A DNA stretch of 64,000 nucleotides from Hyphomicrobiales bacterium (GTDB lineage Bacteria > Pseudomonadota > Alphaproteobacteria > Rhizobiales > Beijerinckiaceae): the NCBI GenBank assembly GCA_900470775.1, contig UCBZ01000010.1, positions 135,515-199,514 of the forward strand. The letters are read 5' to 3'. This document shows positions 34,555 to 43,504 of this stretch, in pieces. The translations under genes and the position numbers were made by a program. Within the stretch, counting starts at the first letter, position 1. Each line of letters opens with the position of its first letter. The notes below the pieces were generated by a model that had not been told where the DNA came from, ran no database searches, and saw only the letters and a list, made by a program, of their open reading frames with translations.

Positions 34555-35154
34555 ATGAAAGTGGCGGGACCATATGCAAGCGCCGCAGCAAAGGCCAGCG
34601 ACGCAGCAGCGGCGCCTTCGGGCACTCTCCTGCCGCATCTCTCCAGCCCCGCAGCCGCGCTCCGACAAGTCCTCGCAGCGCATGCGGTCCGGTCTTGCGC
34701 CCATATCGTCGAGATCGGCGGTGCCGGCCTGCCGATCACGAGCTTCCTGACCCACCGTCCGGAAACGGTCACGGTCATCGACCCGAAGATTCCCGACTTC
34801 TCCGCGACGATGCTGAACAACGCGCCCTGCTGCGTACGCCATCTCGCCGCCAAGCTGCAGGAGGTCGAGATCGCGCCATCCGCGCCCTATGCGCTGGTGC
34901 TGCTGGGATTGTCGCTCAAGCCCTTCGGCCGGCGCAGCGCAACCCCGCCGGAACTGCTCGCGCTCGCGGCCGGCGCCGAGGTGCTGGTCATCGACTACAC
35001 GCTCGATCTCGAGCGGGCGCAGGGGCAGATCGGCGCGCTGACCGCGACCCGGCCGGCGCCCCCGACCATCGATCTCGCCCTGACGATCAATGACGACGCC
35101 TTGCGCGCCGCGGGCTTCGACCGCAGGCGCGTCCTCGTCTTCGGCCCGGCCTGA
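34555..35154 (+). CDS. Rossmann-fold, methyltransferase-like hypothetical protein
   Basis: 199 residues. The segment AHIVEIGGAGLPITSFLTHRP followed by VTVIDPKIPDF resembles the SAM-binding start of class I methyltransferases, but the rest is short and atypical, and I cannot name a family. The start ATG 34555 lies in a small direct repeat (GTGGAATGAAA twice). It is divergent from the methyltransferase at 34509 and converges on the cyclase-like gene, ending four bases before that gene's stop. Confidence 0.65.
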   Translation: MKVAGPYASAAAKASDAAAAPSGTLLPHLSSPAAALRQVLAAHAVRSCAHIVEIGGAGLPITSFLTHRPETVTVIDPKIPDFSATMLNNAPCCVRHLAAKLQEVEIAPSAPYALVLLGLSLKPFGRRSATPPELLALAAGAEVLVIDYTLDLERAQGQIGALTATRPAPPTIDLALTINDDALRAAGFDRRRVLVFGPA

Positions 35155-35157
35155 GTT

Positions 35158-37107
35158 TTACGGCCCGTCCCGGTCGGGGATGCCGGACGTCTTCGTTGCC
35201 TTCCGGCGCGGTGACCGTCGGGTCTTTGCAGCGGGCAGCTCGTCCGGCACGGCAGCCTCTTCAACCGCCACGACCTCCGCGGCAGCTTCCGGCGGTGCCG
35301 CGACGAGCACGACGCCGTCGGCGCCCTCGACGACCCCCACATTCGTTTCGGCCGCACTTGCCGGCACCGCTGCATCGGGCGCGGGCACGGCTTCCGGCTC
35401 GTCATCATGCGCGGCGACTTCGGGCGCGCTGGCGAAGCCGTAAGCGCTCAGCGGCTTCTCGCGGCCCCGGATCGCGATCTTGAGAAGAGTCGTGCCGCGA
35501 TAGCTGCGTCCGCTCGCCCGGATCGTCTCTTCGGACACCAGAATATCGGCCAGCACCCGGCGCGTCGCGGATTCGAGCTGGCTTGCCACCGCCACAGTCT
35601 CGCCCACCGTGATCTCGCGCCGGCCGATGCTGTCGTTCTCGACGGCACCCGTGATCGCCTGGCCGCTATGGATGCCGATGCCGATGCGCAGTGGCAACGG
35701 CAGCGCCGCGCCGAACTCGCGGTTCAGCGCCTCAACCGCGCGCACGATGTCGCCAGCCGAACTGATCGCCGTCTGGGCCGCCTTGGCCGGCGTGCCTTCC
35801 AGCCCGAACACGGCCATGAAGCCGTCGCCATAGAAGGCGTCGATGCGACCGCCATGGGCCGCGATCGCCTGCGCCATTTCGTCGAAGAAGCGGTTGAGCA
35901 GTCCGATCAGTTCCTGCGGGAGCTGTCGCTCCGACAGGTCCGAAAAGGCGCGCAGATCGGCCACCACCACCGTCAGGCCGCGCTTGCCGACGCTGGCATC
36001 AGGCTGGAAGTCGCCGGGCGTCGCCGCCTTGAGGCGCGACGCCAGCAAGATCTGGACCTGCAAATCGTGGCGCGGCCGGATCTGGCAGGCGAGGCGAACC
36101 CGCTCCGGCGCCGAGATCCGGCGCAGCAGCTTGGCCTCGTTCATGCCGGGCGCCGGCAGCGAATCGCCCCCGTCCAGCACCAGCACGCGGCAGGTGGCAC
36201 AGCGCGCCCGGCCGCCGCAGAGGGCGGCATGGGGAATGCCGAAGCGCCGGAACATCTCGAGCACCGTCAGCCCCGGCGCGAGCTTGCGCACGCCATGGCC
36301 GACGAAGCGGACCGTGATCTGCCGGGTGGTGCGGACCCTCACCTCGCGGATGCCGACGAAGCCGACGAAACAGCCGACGAGACCGTAGAACACCGACTTC
36401 GCCCAAGTCACGTTCTGGTTGAACATGATGATCTGCGCGTCGGTTGTGACCTCCGTCTCCATCGCCATCTGGCCGGCTTCGCGCCCCGCCACGGCAAAGC
36501 CGATCAGCGCCAGGATCGGGATCAGGATCGCGGCCAGCAGGAAGGGGTCGCGCCAGCGCTGGTAGCCGTCGCGCGAGCGCAGCGTGAAATGCAGGCCGAT
36601 GATGCCATGCACCCAGACCAGCAGCAGCAGCACGGATTGCGTGACGGCAAGACCCGGCCAGAGCCGCCGCAGCACGGCGTGGTAGCTCTCGTCGAGATTG
36701 AAGAAGGTGCCCATCACCCGCGTTCCGACGATGTGGTCGATCAGGAAGAGCGGGATCGCCAGGCCGAGCGCGATCTGCAGCATCTCGCGCGCCGGCATCT
36801 TGAAGGTGCGGCGCTGCGCGACGCGCACCAGCGCGAAGAACGGATGCACAATCAGCGAGCCATAGAGCGCGACCGTCCCGATCCAGGAATGCCACAGCCA
36901 GTAGCGCCACTCCTGCGCCTGTTCCATCGCTGCGACACCGGCGATGCCGGCGGCATGGTTGAGGAAATGCGTCGTCGCGAAGAACAGCAACACCATGCCC
37001 GACGCGAAGCGGATGTCGCGACTCCACGACGACACCTGGTCCATGCCGGAGCCCATGCCCGAACCCATGCCGGGACGTCGCGCGCCGGCCGTCTGCTGCA
37101 GGCTCAT
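35158..37107 (-). CDS. Membrane [2Fe-2S] ferredoxin-class III cyclase-like protein
   Basis: 649 residues in three parts. About six membrane helices (33-252) carry paired histidines (H47, H51, H73, H88, H125, H167, H173), like a b-type cytochrome. A ferredoxin domain follows with C297-x5-C303-x2-C306 and C341. A class III nucleotide-cyclase domain (about 378-560) keeps metal Asp D384 and D428, but the substrate Lys position is Ala 424 and the catalytic Asn/Arg positions read Ala 506 and Gln 510. The tail is disordered. It may sense redox state. Cyclase activity is doubtful by sequence. Follows a cyclic-nucleotide-binding gene. Confidence 0.85.
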   Translation of the reverse strand: MSLQQTAGARRPGMGSGMGSGMDQVSSWSRDIRFASGMVLLFFATTHFLNHAAGIAGVAAMEQAQEWRYWLWHSWIGTVALYGSLIVHPFFALVRVAQRRTFKMPAREMLQIALGLAIPLFLIDHIVGTRVMGTFFNLDESYHAVLRRLWPGLAVTQSVLLLLVWVHGIIGLHFTLRSRDGYQRWRDPFLLAAILIPILALIGFAVAGREAGQMAMETEVTTDAQIIMFNQNVTWAKSVFYGLVGCFVGFVGIREVRVRTTRQITVRFVGHGVRKLAPGLTVLEMFRRFGIPHAALCGGRARCATCRVLVLDGGDSLPAPGMNEAKLLRRISAPERVRLACQIRPRHDLQVQILLASRLKAATPGDFQPDASVGKRGLTVVVADLRAFSDLSERQLPQELIGLLNRFFDEMAQAIAAHGGRIDAFYGDGFMAVFGLEGTPAKAAQTAISSAGDIVRAVEALNREFGAALPLPLRIGIGIHSGQAITGAVENDSIGRREITVGETVAVASQLESATRRVLADILVSEETIRASGRSYRGTTLLKIAIRGREKPLSAYGFASAPEVAAHDDEPEAVPAPDAAVPASAAETNVGVVEGADGVVLVAAPPEAAAEVVAVEEAAVPDELPAAKTRRSPRRKATKTSGIPDRDGP

Positions 37108-37123
37108 GCCGGCACCTGCATCG

Positions 37124-37573
37124 TCAGTGAACCTTCTCTGCGTGAAGCGTGAAATCCGCCAGCCGATATAGCCGCGACGCCAGGTCCCGCGTCAGCGCCA
37201 GGCTGAAATCCGGGATCGTCTCGAGCAGCTCGAAGAACAGATCCTTCGGCAGCAGCAACGCGCTGACCGCGCTTTTGGCCGTTATCGAGCCGACGTAGCT
37301 TTGCCCTGACAGCAGCGGCACGTCGCCGATCAGGCTACCCGAATTGAGCTGAAACCGCGGGCCCTGTCCATCGGAGCGCTCATTCGCGATCTCGACCTCG
37401 CCTTGCAGGACCACATAGATGCCCTCGGGCTTCTCGCCTTCCGCGGCGATCTGGGCGCCGGCTTCGAAGCGAAGCTTCTCGCCCATCAGCGCGACGAGCT
37501 TGAGCCGCGGCGGCGGCAGCGACTTGAACAGGGGAAGACGGCCCAGGCAAGAGATGTCTGCTTCGAGTGTCAT
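37124..37573 (-). CDS. Cyclic-nucleotide-binding domain protein
   Basis: 149 residues, a single Crp-type cNMP-binding domain without a DNA-binding helix-turn-helix. Pattern: LGRLPLFKSLPPPRLKLVAL, then GEKPEGIYVVLQGEVEI and GSLIGDVPLLSGQSYVGSIT. The phosphate-binding cassette (usually GE...RxA) reads GDVPLL...YVGS here, so nucleotide binding is not certain. It overlaps the ABC exporter stop by four bases and precedes the cyclase-like gene by 16, placing it between the two in one operon. It may act as a soluble regulatory subunit. Confidence 0.85.
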   Translation of the reverse strand: MTLEADISCLGRLPLFKSLPPPRLKLVALMGEKLRFEAGAQIAAEGEKPEGIYVVLQGEVEIANERSDGQGPRFQLNSGSLIGDVPLLSGQSYVGSITAKSAVSALLLPKDLFFELLETIPDFSLALTRDLASRLYRLADFTLHAEKVH

Positions 37574-40305
37574 GGTCGCGCCTCCATCTGCTCGACGCCG
37601 TTGCGCCGTCGCGAAGGGGCAATGGCGGCGTCACCAGCATTTTCGCCGTCTTCGCTCTCGATCGTCCCGGAAGGGCCGTTGAAGACGATCCGCAGCGGAA
37701 TGCCATCGACGAGACTAGCATCCCCTACAAGAAGGAACAGTGTCATGCTGGCGCAATGTTCGCGCAGCCGGGCAAGGACCTGGTCAGGCTCGGCCGACGT
37801 CGCCAGAAAGGTGCCGACATCCAGCACGGCAACCTGCGGCGCCTTGATCAGGGCCTGCGCCAGCGGCACGGCAAGCTTCAGCCGGGTCGGCAGGAACCGC
37901 CCCCGGATGCCGCAATCGGTGTTGAGCCCTATCCGGTAGAGCTCGCCATCGAGTCCCGCCCGCGCCAGCGCCTTGCGCACGATCGCCGCGACCTTCCGAT
38001 TGGCATCGGCTATGCCGTGGCCGATGCGCCCGAACATCAGGTTGTCGCGCAGGCTGGCGCCGAGCATCACCGTGTCGGGGTCGTAGAAATGGACATCCTC
38101 GACGGCATCCGCCGGCAGATGCGCCTTGAAGCTCTGGCGCGCCCGCAGAATGCGCCGCTGCAGGCGCTCGTCGAGCAGATTGAGCCGGTGCTTGGGCTCG
38201 ATATAGCCCAGCGCCAGCGCGACCAAGTCGCGCTCCGCCACAGCGTCGAGGGGCATGCGCATGTCGTGCTTGTTGAGCAGCACAGCGAGTTCGCCGAGCC
38301 TGTCCAGGTCTAGGCCCGACGCGAAGGAGTAGCGCTCGAACAGCGCGTGCCCCTGCGGCAAACCGGCGAAGATTTCGACCACGGTCGCGGCGATGCGCGA
38401 GCCGACATCGACCAGCGGCTCGATCAGCGATTCCGCCTTGAGGATCGCATACGCATAGGGCTCGAACAGCAGCGTCTCATTGGCGAAGCGCAGCCCGATG
38501 CGGGCGCCGAAGATCAGGTTCTCGGCGATCGTGGCATTGGCATTGTAGCTCTCCGGGTCGAAGGGCGTGATCAGCCCCGCGAGCTTGCTGCGGCCGAGTT
38601 CCTCGGCCACGGCCCGCCGCGCCTCGACGATCTGCGCCTTGGCCTCGGGCCGCAGCGATGCCGTCACCTTGCCGTCGAGGCCGAGTTCGTAGACGTCCTC
38701 TGCACAGCCGAGCACATCGAGCACGACCCTGACGCGGGCCGCCAGCGCAGCCTCGTCGGCGACGCCCGCGCCCTCGTAGTCGGTCCAGTCCGCCTCGAAC
38801 GGCAATGGCGTATTGCCGGAGCGGATCGCCTCGACGAAGCGGCGGTGCTCGCTCGGCGTCACCTTGCCGGTGGGCTTGAGGCTCGGCCTGCGCCGCTTCA
38901 GCGGCAGCAGGATGTTGTCGCGGATCGTGCCGGCGATGATCTCGGTCTCGCTGCCGGCATAGCCGATCAGATGGCTCGCCCGCTCGACCGACATGCGCGA
39001 CAAGGGCGCGCCGTCGATGATGACACGGCCGGAATAGCTCATCGTCTGCCGGCCCAGGATGCGTCCGAACACATCGATCGCGCCGCCATGGGGGCCGATC
39101 ACGGCAACTGTGCCAGGCCGCGGAATCCGCACCGAGAGCGGCGTCAGCAGCGGCTGGCCGCGATTGTCCAGCATCTGCACGCCGTCGAGCCTGATCTCGC
39201 CGGTCTCGGGCAGGCGGATGACACCGTCGGCCTCGTCGAGCTCCACGGTCTCGTCGGCGTTGAACTGGGCGATCACCTGCTCGTATTTGATCGTCACGTC
39301 GTTGCGCTGCTGGTCCCAGTCGATCAGTTCCTTGATCGGCGGCGGCAGGTCGCGATAGGCGGCGATGACGGCAACAAGCTGGCCGATGTCGAGCCGACCC
39401 TGCAAGGCGAAGAAGCCGCCGATCGCATAGAAGAAGAACGGCGTGATCTGGGCCAGCAGGTTGTTGAGGAACTTGACCGCGAATTTCCGCTTGTAGAGCG
39501 CATAACGGATGTCGAAGAGCCGCCCCAGCCGCCCGGCGATGTCCGACTGCACATAGGTCGTCGCACCATGGCCCTGGATCGTCGGCCCGGCATCGACGAT
39601 CTCGCCGATGCGGCCGGCGAGCTGGCGCGAGGCGATCTGCCGTTCGCGCCCGAGCCGGAGCTGCTCCCGGCGCAGGATCGGGATGATGATCGCCTGGGCC
39701 AGCACGATCAGGAGCGCGATCGAGCCGAGCCAGACGCTTTGGGCCATGATGAAGACCAGCGCGGTGAGAGCCTGGCTGAGCAGGAAGACCGGCTGGATGA
39801 AGGCATCGCCGACGAAGCCGCCGATCGGCTCGACCTCGTCCTTGATCATGCTGGCGACTTCGGCCGGCTTGACCGCACGGATGTCCTCCGGACGGAAGCG
39901 CATCAGCTGGCTGAACAGGTCGTAGCGCATGCGCCTGAGCATGCGCTCGCCGAGAATGCCCTTTTGGACATTGATGACGTATTTGAACGCGCCGTTGATC
40001 AGCACCAGGAACAGGAAATAGCCGCTCAGGCCCAGCAGCAGGCCAAGCTGGCCGACCTCGAAACCCTCGAACAGCTTGAAGCTGGCGCCGCCCAGGAAGG
40101 ACGGCAGATGCAGCGTGAAATCCAGCAGCGTGGCGCTGGTCTTGCCGTTCTTGAACGCACCGCCCTGGATCGCGTCATTGACGATCCGCTTCGGTACGTC
40201 GAACGAGGCCCAGTAGAACGGGATCGAGGCAAGGATGATCAGCAGGACGATGATCTGCTCGCCGCGGCTCTTCTCCCAGACATAACGGAAGAGGTTGGTC
40301 TCCAA
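37570..40305 (-). CDS. ABC exporter-like protein with degenerate ATPase domains
   Basis: 911 residues. Residues 1-340 form an ABC exporter membrane domain (helices at 18-30, 87-104, 172-210 and 283-300; MRYDLFSQLMRF coupling region). The ATPase part has lost its motifs: the P-loop position reads IGPHGGAID (403-411) without Lys; the signature position reads LPTRLKL near 805; Walker B reads VAVLDVG (826-831) without Glu. The motif 'T/S-x-x-D/E-N-L/I' of exporters appears three times (TIRDNILL 460, TIAENLIFG 592, SLRDNLMFG 751), as if NBD segments were duplicated. ATP hydrolysis looks impossible; function unknown. Confidence 0.85.
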   Translation of the reverse strand: METNLFRYVWEKSRGEQIIVLLIILASIPFYWASFDVPKRIVNDAIQGGAFKNGKTSATLLDFTLHLPSFLGGASFKLFEGFEVGQLGLLLGLSGYFLFLVLINGAFKYVINVQKGILGERMLRRMRYDLFSQLMRFRPEDIRAVKPAEVASMIKDEVEPIGGFVGDAFIQPVFLLSQALTALVFIMAQSVWLGSIALLIVLAQAIIIPILRREQLRLGRERQIASRQLAGRIGEIVDAGPTIQGHGATTYVQSDIAGRLGRLFDIRYALYKRKFAVKFLNNLLAQITPFFFYAIGGFFALQGRLDIGQLVAVIAAYRDLPPPIKELIDWDQQRNDVTIKYEQVIAQFNADETVELDEADGVIRLPETGEIRLDGVQMLDNRGQPLLTPLSVRIPRPGTVAVIGPHGGAIDVFGRILGRQTMSYSGRVIIDGAPLSRMSVERASHLIGYAGSETEIIAGTIRDNILLPLKRRRPSLKPTGKVTPSEHRRFVEAIRSGNTPLPFEADWTDYEGAGVADEAALAARVRVVLDVLGCAEDVYELGLDGKVTASLRPEAKAQIVEARRAVAEELGRSKLAGLITPFDPESYNANATIAENLIFGARIGLRFANETLLFEPYAYAILKAESLIEPLVDVGSRIAATVVEIFAGLPQGHALFERYSFASGLDLDRLGELAVLLNKHDMRMPLDAVAERDLVALALGYIEPKHRLNLLDERLQRRILRARQSFKAHLPADAVEDVHFYDPDTVMLGASLRDNLMFGRIGHGIADANRKVAAIVRKALARAGLDGELYRIGLNTDCGIRGRFLPTRLKLAVPLAQALIKAPQVAVLDVGTFLATSAEPDQVLARLREHCASMTLFLLVGDASLVDGIPLRIVFNGPSGTIESEDGENAGDAAIAPSRRRNGVEQMEARP

Positions 40306-40504
40306 CGGGAATCCTGTCCGGCGCGCCAGGGAGCGCGCCCGTCTCTTGACCTGCTGTCACCATATGTGTGTCAGCTTCGCGCCAAGCGCAACGTGGCGCA
40401 GGCGAAGGATCGCGAAAGGACGACGGCAGGATGCGCTTGTTCCGCCCCGGCAACCCTGGTTCGATCATGGCCATGGAGGGCGCGATGGGGCGCCGGATCC
40501 AGTG
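40306..40504. other. Divergent gap between the ABC-like gene and the lyase-like gene
   Basis: About 200 bases that must hold promoters for both directions. I see no clear promoter pair, repeat or RNA; in-frame codons upstream of 40505 do not look coding. Confidence 0.35.
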
Positions 40505-41521
40505 ATGGAACAGCCCCTCTCGGCCCGGCTCCATACGCTCCTGCGGGGCGTCCGCACGACGGCAGCCTTGTCCCTCCTGGCCTTGTGCCTGCCATCATTC
40601 CTGCCAGCCTGGGCCGAACTTCCGGCCGACCCCTCCCGTCTCGTGCTGCGGGACAGCTTCCAGGGTGGGCAGTTCGCACCGGGAGGTGGCCTCTTCTACA
40701 AGGACAATCCCGAGCAGCGCGCCGGACGGCTTGATTTCCAGCAACAGCATGTCGCGAACGAGCGGAGCGCCTTGACGCTCACCGTCGTTCCCTCCTGCCG
40801 CTCGCCCGGCGAGACCTGTAGCGAAAGGGCCGAGGTCTGGGAGCGCCCCACCGTGCTGGCGCCCTATGACAAGCCGGTCTGGTACGGCTTTTCAATGCAT
40901 CTTGAGGATCCGCTGCCCCAGGATGACGGGCGCTACGTCATGGCGCAGTGGAAACGCGAGATTCTGCCCGATGCGGATGGCGACTATTCGCCCTTCCTGG
41001 CGCTGCGTCTCTATGGCGGGCGGCTCGGCGTCACGGTCGAGACCGACCTGATCGAATCCTTCCCCGTCGGCGGTCCGCAACGGCCCGAGGGTTGCCGTGA
41101 GGGCGAGGCGCGGGTTCTGAGCCGGCCGACCGTGGGCCAGACGCGGGCCCTCGTCGCGATCGAGAGTGGCGCGTCGCCAGCGAACTATCCCGCCTATTTC
41201 GACAGCTGCGCGCCCGGCATCACGGTGACCCGCCATGCCGATCTGCCATCCGCCCAGCAGGGCTGGATCGATTTCGTCATCCGCTCTCAGCCCGGCCCCG
41301 ACGGCGACGGCCATGTCGAGATCATCGCCGACGGCGTCCGTATCGCCACCGTCAGGGGCCATATCGGCCATCGCGGACCGGGCCTCGACCGGAATCAGTA
41401 TTTCAAGTTCGGCCCCTATCGCACCCCCGGCCATCGTCCCTGGAGCGTCAGCTACGGCGATTTCCGGCGCGGCCCCCGTTGCGCCGATGTCATCCGCGCC
41501 GGGCAATGTCCGCCCGAGTGA
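40505..41521 (+). CDS. Secreted polysaccharide-lyase-like protein (heparin lyase I/PL20-like fold)
   Basis: 338 residues from ATG 40505, with no strong ribosome site. The signal peptide ends near LPAWAEL. The mature part has a jelly-roll lyase pattern: RAEVWERP, VWYGFSMHLEDP, GRYVMAQWKRE and DFVIRSQPGPDGDGHVEI, close to the 'polysaccharide lyase' family that includes heparin lyase I and glucuronan lyases. It may trim an extracellular acidic glycan. It precedes a peptide/glycan importer. Confidence 0.6.
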   Translation: MEQPLSARLHTLLRGVRTTAALSLLALCLPSFLPAWAELPADPSRLVLRDSFQGGQFAPGGGLFYKDNPEQRAGRLDFQQQHVANERSALTLTVVPSCRSPGETCSERAEVWERPTVLAPYDKPVWYGFSMHLEDPLPQDDGRYVMAQWKREILPDADGDYSPFLALRLYGGRLGVTVETDLIESFPVGGPQRPEGCREGEARVLSRPTVGQTRALVAIESGASPANYPAYFDSCAPGITVTRHADLPSAQQGWIDFVIRSQPGPDGDGHVEIIADGVRIATVRGHIGHRGPGLDRNQYFKFGPYRTPGHRPWSVSYGDFRRGPRCADVIRAGQCPPE

Positions 41522-41620
41522 CGAGACCGGTCGAAAGCCATTGGCAAGACGGCACTTTCCACGTCTAGTGACGTTGTCTTCTTCGGACACGTACACGAGG
41601 CCATCCGGCGACATCGGTTC

Positions 41621-43504
41621 ATGGACATCCTGCGGATCAGCGACCTGCATCTTGGCTTCACCATTCACGGGCTCGCCCGCGATGTCGTGAAGGGCGTGAG
41701 CCTGCGCGTTCCCGCCGGCAAAACCGTCGCGCTCGTCGGCGAGTCCGGATCCGGCAAATCCGTGATCTCACAGGCGATCATGGGTCTGCTGCCGCGCGCC
41801 GGCGCGATCACAGGCGGTGAGATCCTGTTCCGCGACCCGCTGGCGCCTGAAAACCCGATCGACATCGCCAGCCTGCCGGCCGAAGGCAAGGAGATCCGTT
41901 CGCTGCGTGGCGGGCGCATCGGCATGATCTTCCAGGAGCCGATGTCTTCACTCTCGCCGGTCCACACCATCGGCAACCAGATCGAGGAAGCGCTGCAGCT
42001 GCACCGGCCGACGCCCAAACCGGAAGCGCGCGCACTGATCGAGGCGATGCTCAAGCGCGTCGGCTTCAAGGATCCGGCCCGTGCCTTCGGGCTCTATTCC
42101 TTCGAGCTTTCGGGCGGCCTGCGCCAGCGCGCCATGCTCGCCATGGCCCTGATCTGCCAGCCGGCCCTGCTGATCGCCGATGAGCCGACGACCGCGCTCG
42201 ACGTCACCATCCAGGCCCAGGTGCTCGACCTGATGCGCGATCTCCAGGCCGAGATGGGCATGGCGATCCTGCTGATCACCCACGACCTCGGCGTCGTCGC
42301 CAACATGGCCGACGAGGTCGTGGTGATCTACCACGGCGAGATCATGGAGAGCGGCCCGGTCGAGGACATCTTCCGCCGCCCGCGCCACCCCTATCTCAAG
42401 GCCCTGCTCAAGGCCTCGCCGCATTTCGACATGGAAGAGGGCGAGCGGCTGGTCGCCCTGCGTGAGGCCAGGCCGCGCCCGCCGGCAGCGCCGCGTCCTG
42501 CCGAAACCGTTAAGCCCTCCGGCGAAGCCGCCCCGCTGCTCAGCGTGCACGGCCTGCGCAAGGCCTACACCACGGGCTCGCGCAGCTTCTTTGGCAAGGG
42601 CACGCAGCACACGGTGCTTGCGGTCGACGATGTCAGCTTCGACATCCAGCGCGGCGAATGCCTCGGCCTGGTCGGCGAAAGCGGCTGCGGCAAGACCACC
42701 GTCAGCAAGATCGTGATGCGCGCCGTCACGCCCGATGCCGGCACGATCAGCTTCGACGACGGCCGCGCACAGATCGACGTGCTTGGTCTGGAGGGCGAGG
42801 ACCTGCGTGCCTTCCGCCCGCGTGTCCAGATGATCTTCCAGGATCCGGTTTCCTCGCTTTCGCCGCGCATGACCGTGATGAACATCCTGCGCGAGCCGCT
42901 GGCGATCCACGACAAGGGCAGCGGCGGCGAGCAGACCGCGCGGGTGAAGGCGCTGATGGAGGATGTCGGGCTCGATGTCCGCTTCCTCAACCGCTATCCG
43001 CACTCCTTCTCCGGTGGCCAGCGCCAGCGCATCGGCATCGCCCGGGCGCTCGCGCTCGATCCCGATCTGATCATCTGCGACGAGCCGGTCTCGGCGCTCG
43101 ATGTCTCCGTGCAGGCGCAGATCCTCAACCTGCTCAAGGACCTGCAGGCCGAGCGCGGCCTGACCTTCCTGTTCATCTCGCACAACCTCGCCGTGGTGAA
43201 CTACATGGCCGACCGGATCGCGGTGATGGCCAATGGCCGCATCGTCGAGATCGCGCCGCGCCATGCGCTGTTCAGCCGGCCGATGCATCCCTACACGAGG
43301 GCGCTGCTCAAATCCGTGCCCTTCGCCGATCTAGACCGCAAGCTCGACTTCAAGCTCGCGGCCCCGGGCGGCGCCTCCGATGCCTCCCATTGGGCGCCGG
43401 CCTTCCGGCGCGATCCCGAGGGCGAGGCGTTGACCCATCTGGCGCTCGGCGAGGGGCATTTCGTCCTTGCCCGCCCCGGTGCCGATATCAGGGAGATGGC
43501 CTGA
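41621..43504 (+). CDS. Dual ATP-binding protein of a peptide/oligosaccharide (Opp/Yej-type) ABC importer
   Basis: 627 residues: two fused ATPase domains, each complete. First: GESGSGKS near 45, SGGLRQRAM (one residue off LSGGQ) and [12 protein letters not shown]. Second: GESGCGKTT near 350, [10 protein letters not shown] and [12 protein letters not shown], plus the C-terminal oligopeptide-transporter helper region ([13 protein letters not shown]). It matches the fused DppDF/YejF layout and powers import through the permease pair downstream. The stop overlaps the binding-protein start (TGATG). Confidence 0.93.
   Translation: MDILRISDLHLGFTIHGLARDVVKGVSLRVPAGKTVALVGESGSGKSVISQAIMGLLPRAGAITGGEILFRDPLAPENPIDIASLPAEGKEIRSLRGGRIGMIFQEPMSSLSPVHTIGNQIEEALQLHRPTPKPEARALIEAMLKRVGFKDPARAFGLYSFELSGGLRQRAMLAMALICQPALLIADEPTTALDVTIQAQVLDLMRDLQAEMGMAILLITHDLGVVANMADEVVVIYHGEIMESGPVEDIFRRPRHPYLKALLKASPHFDMEEGERLVALREARPRPPAAPRPAETVKPSGEAAPLLSVHGLRKAYTTGSRSFFGKGTQHTVLAVDDVSFDIQRGECLGLVGESGCGKTTVSKIVMRAVTPDAGTISFDDGRAQIDVLGLEGEDLRAFRPRVQMIFQDPVSSLSPRMTVMNILREPLAIHDKGSGGEQTARVKALMEDVGLDVRFLNRYPHSFSGGQRQRIGIARALALDPDLIICDEPVSALDVSVQAQILNLLKDLQAERGLTFLFISHNLAVVNYMADRIAVMANGRIVEIAPRHALFSRPMHPYTRALLKSVPFADLDRKLDFKLAAPGGASDASHWAPAFRRDPEGEALTHLALGEGHFVLARPGADIREMA

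Noticed and set aside
35407-37152. 581-codon plus-strand frame over the cyclase-like gene
   Set aside because: The minus-strand reading has helices, a ferredoxin motif and a cyclase domain. The plus reading has none.
38347-40734. 795-codon plus-strand frame over the degenerate ABC gene
   Set aside because: The minus-strand protein shows clear exporter helices and gene overlaps; the opposite frame is Asp/Arg/Gln-rich without a domain.
42658-43503. Longer N-terminus for the family 5 binding protein
   Set aside because: The upstream frame overlaps the ATPase domain. The Tat signal and TGATG overlap fix the start at 43504.
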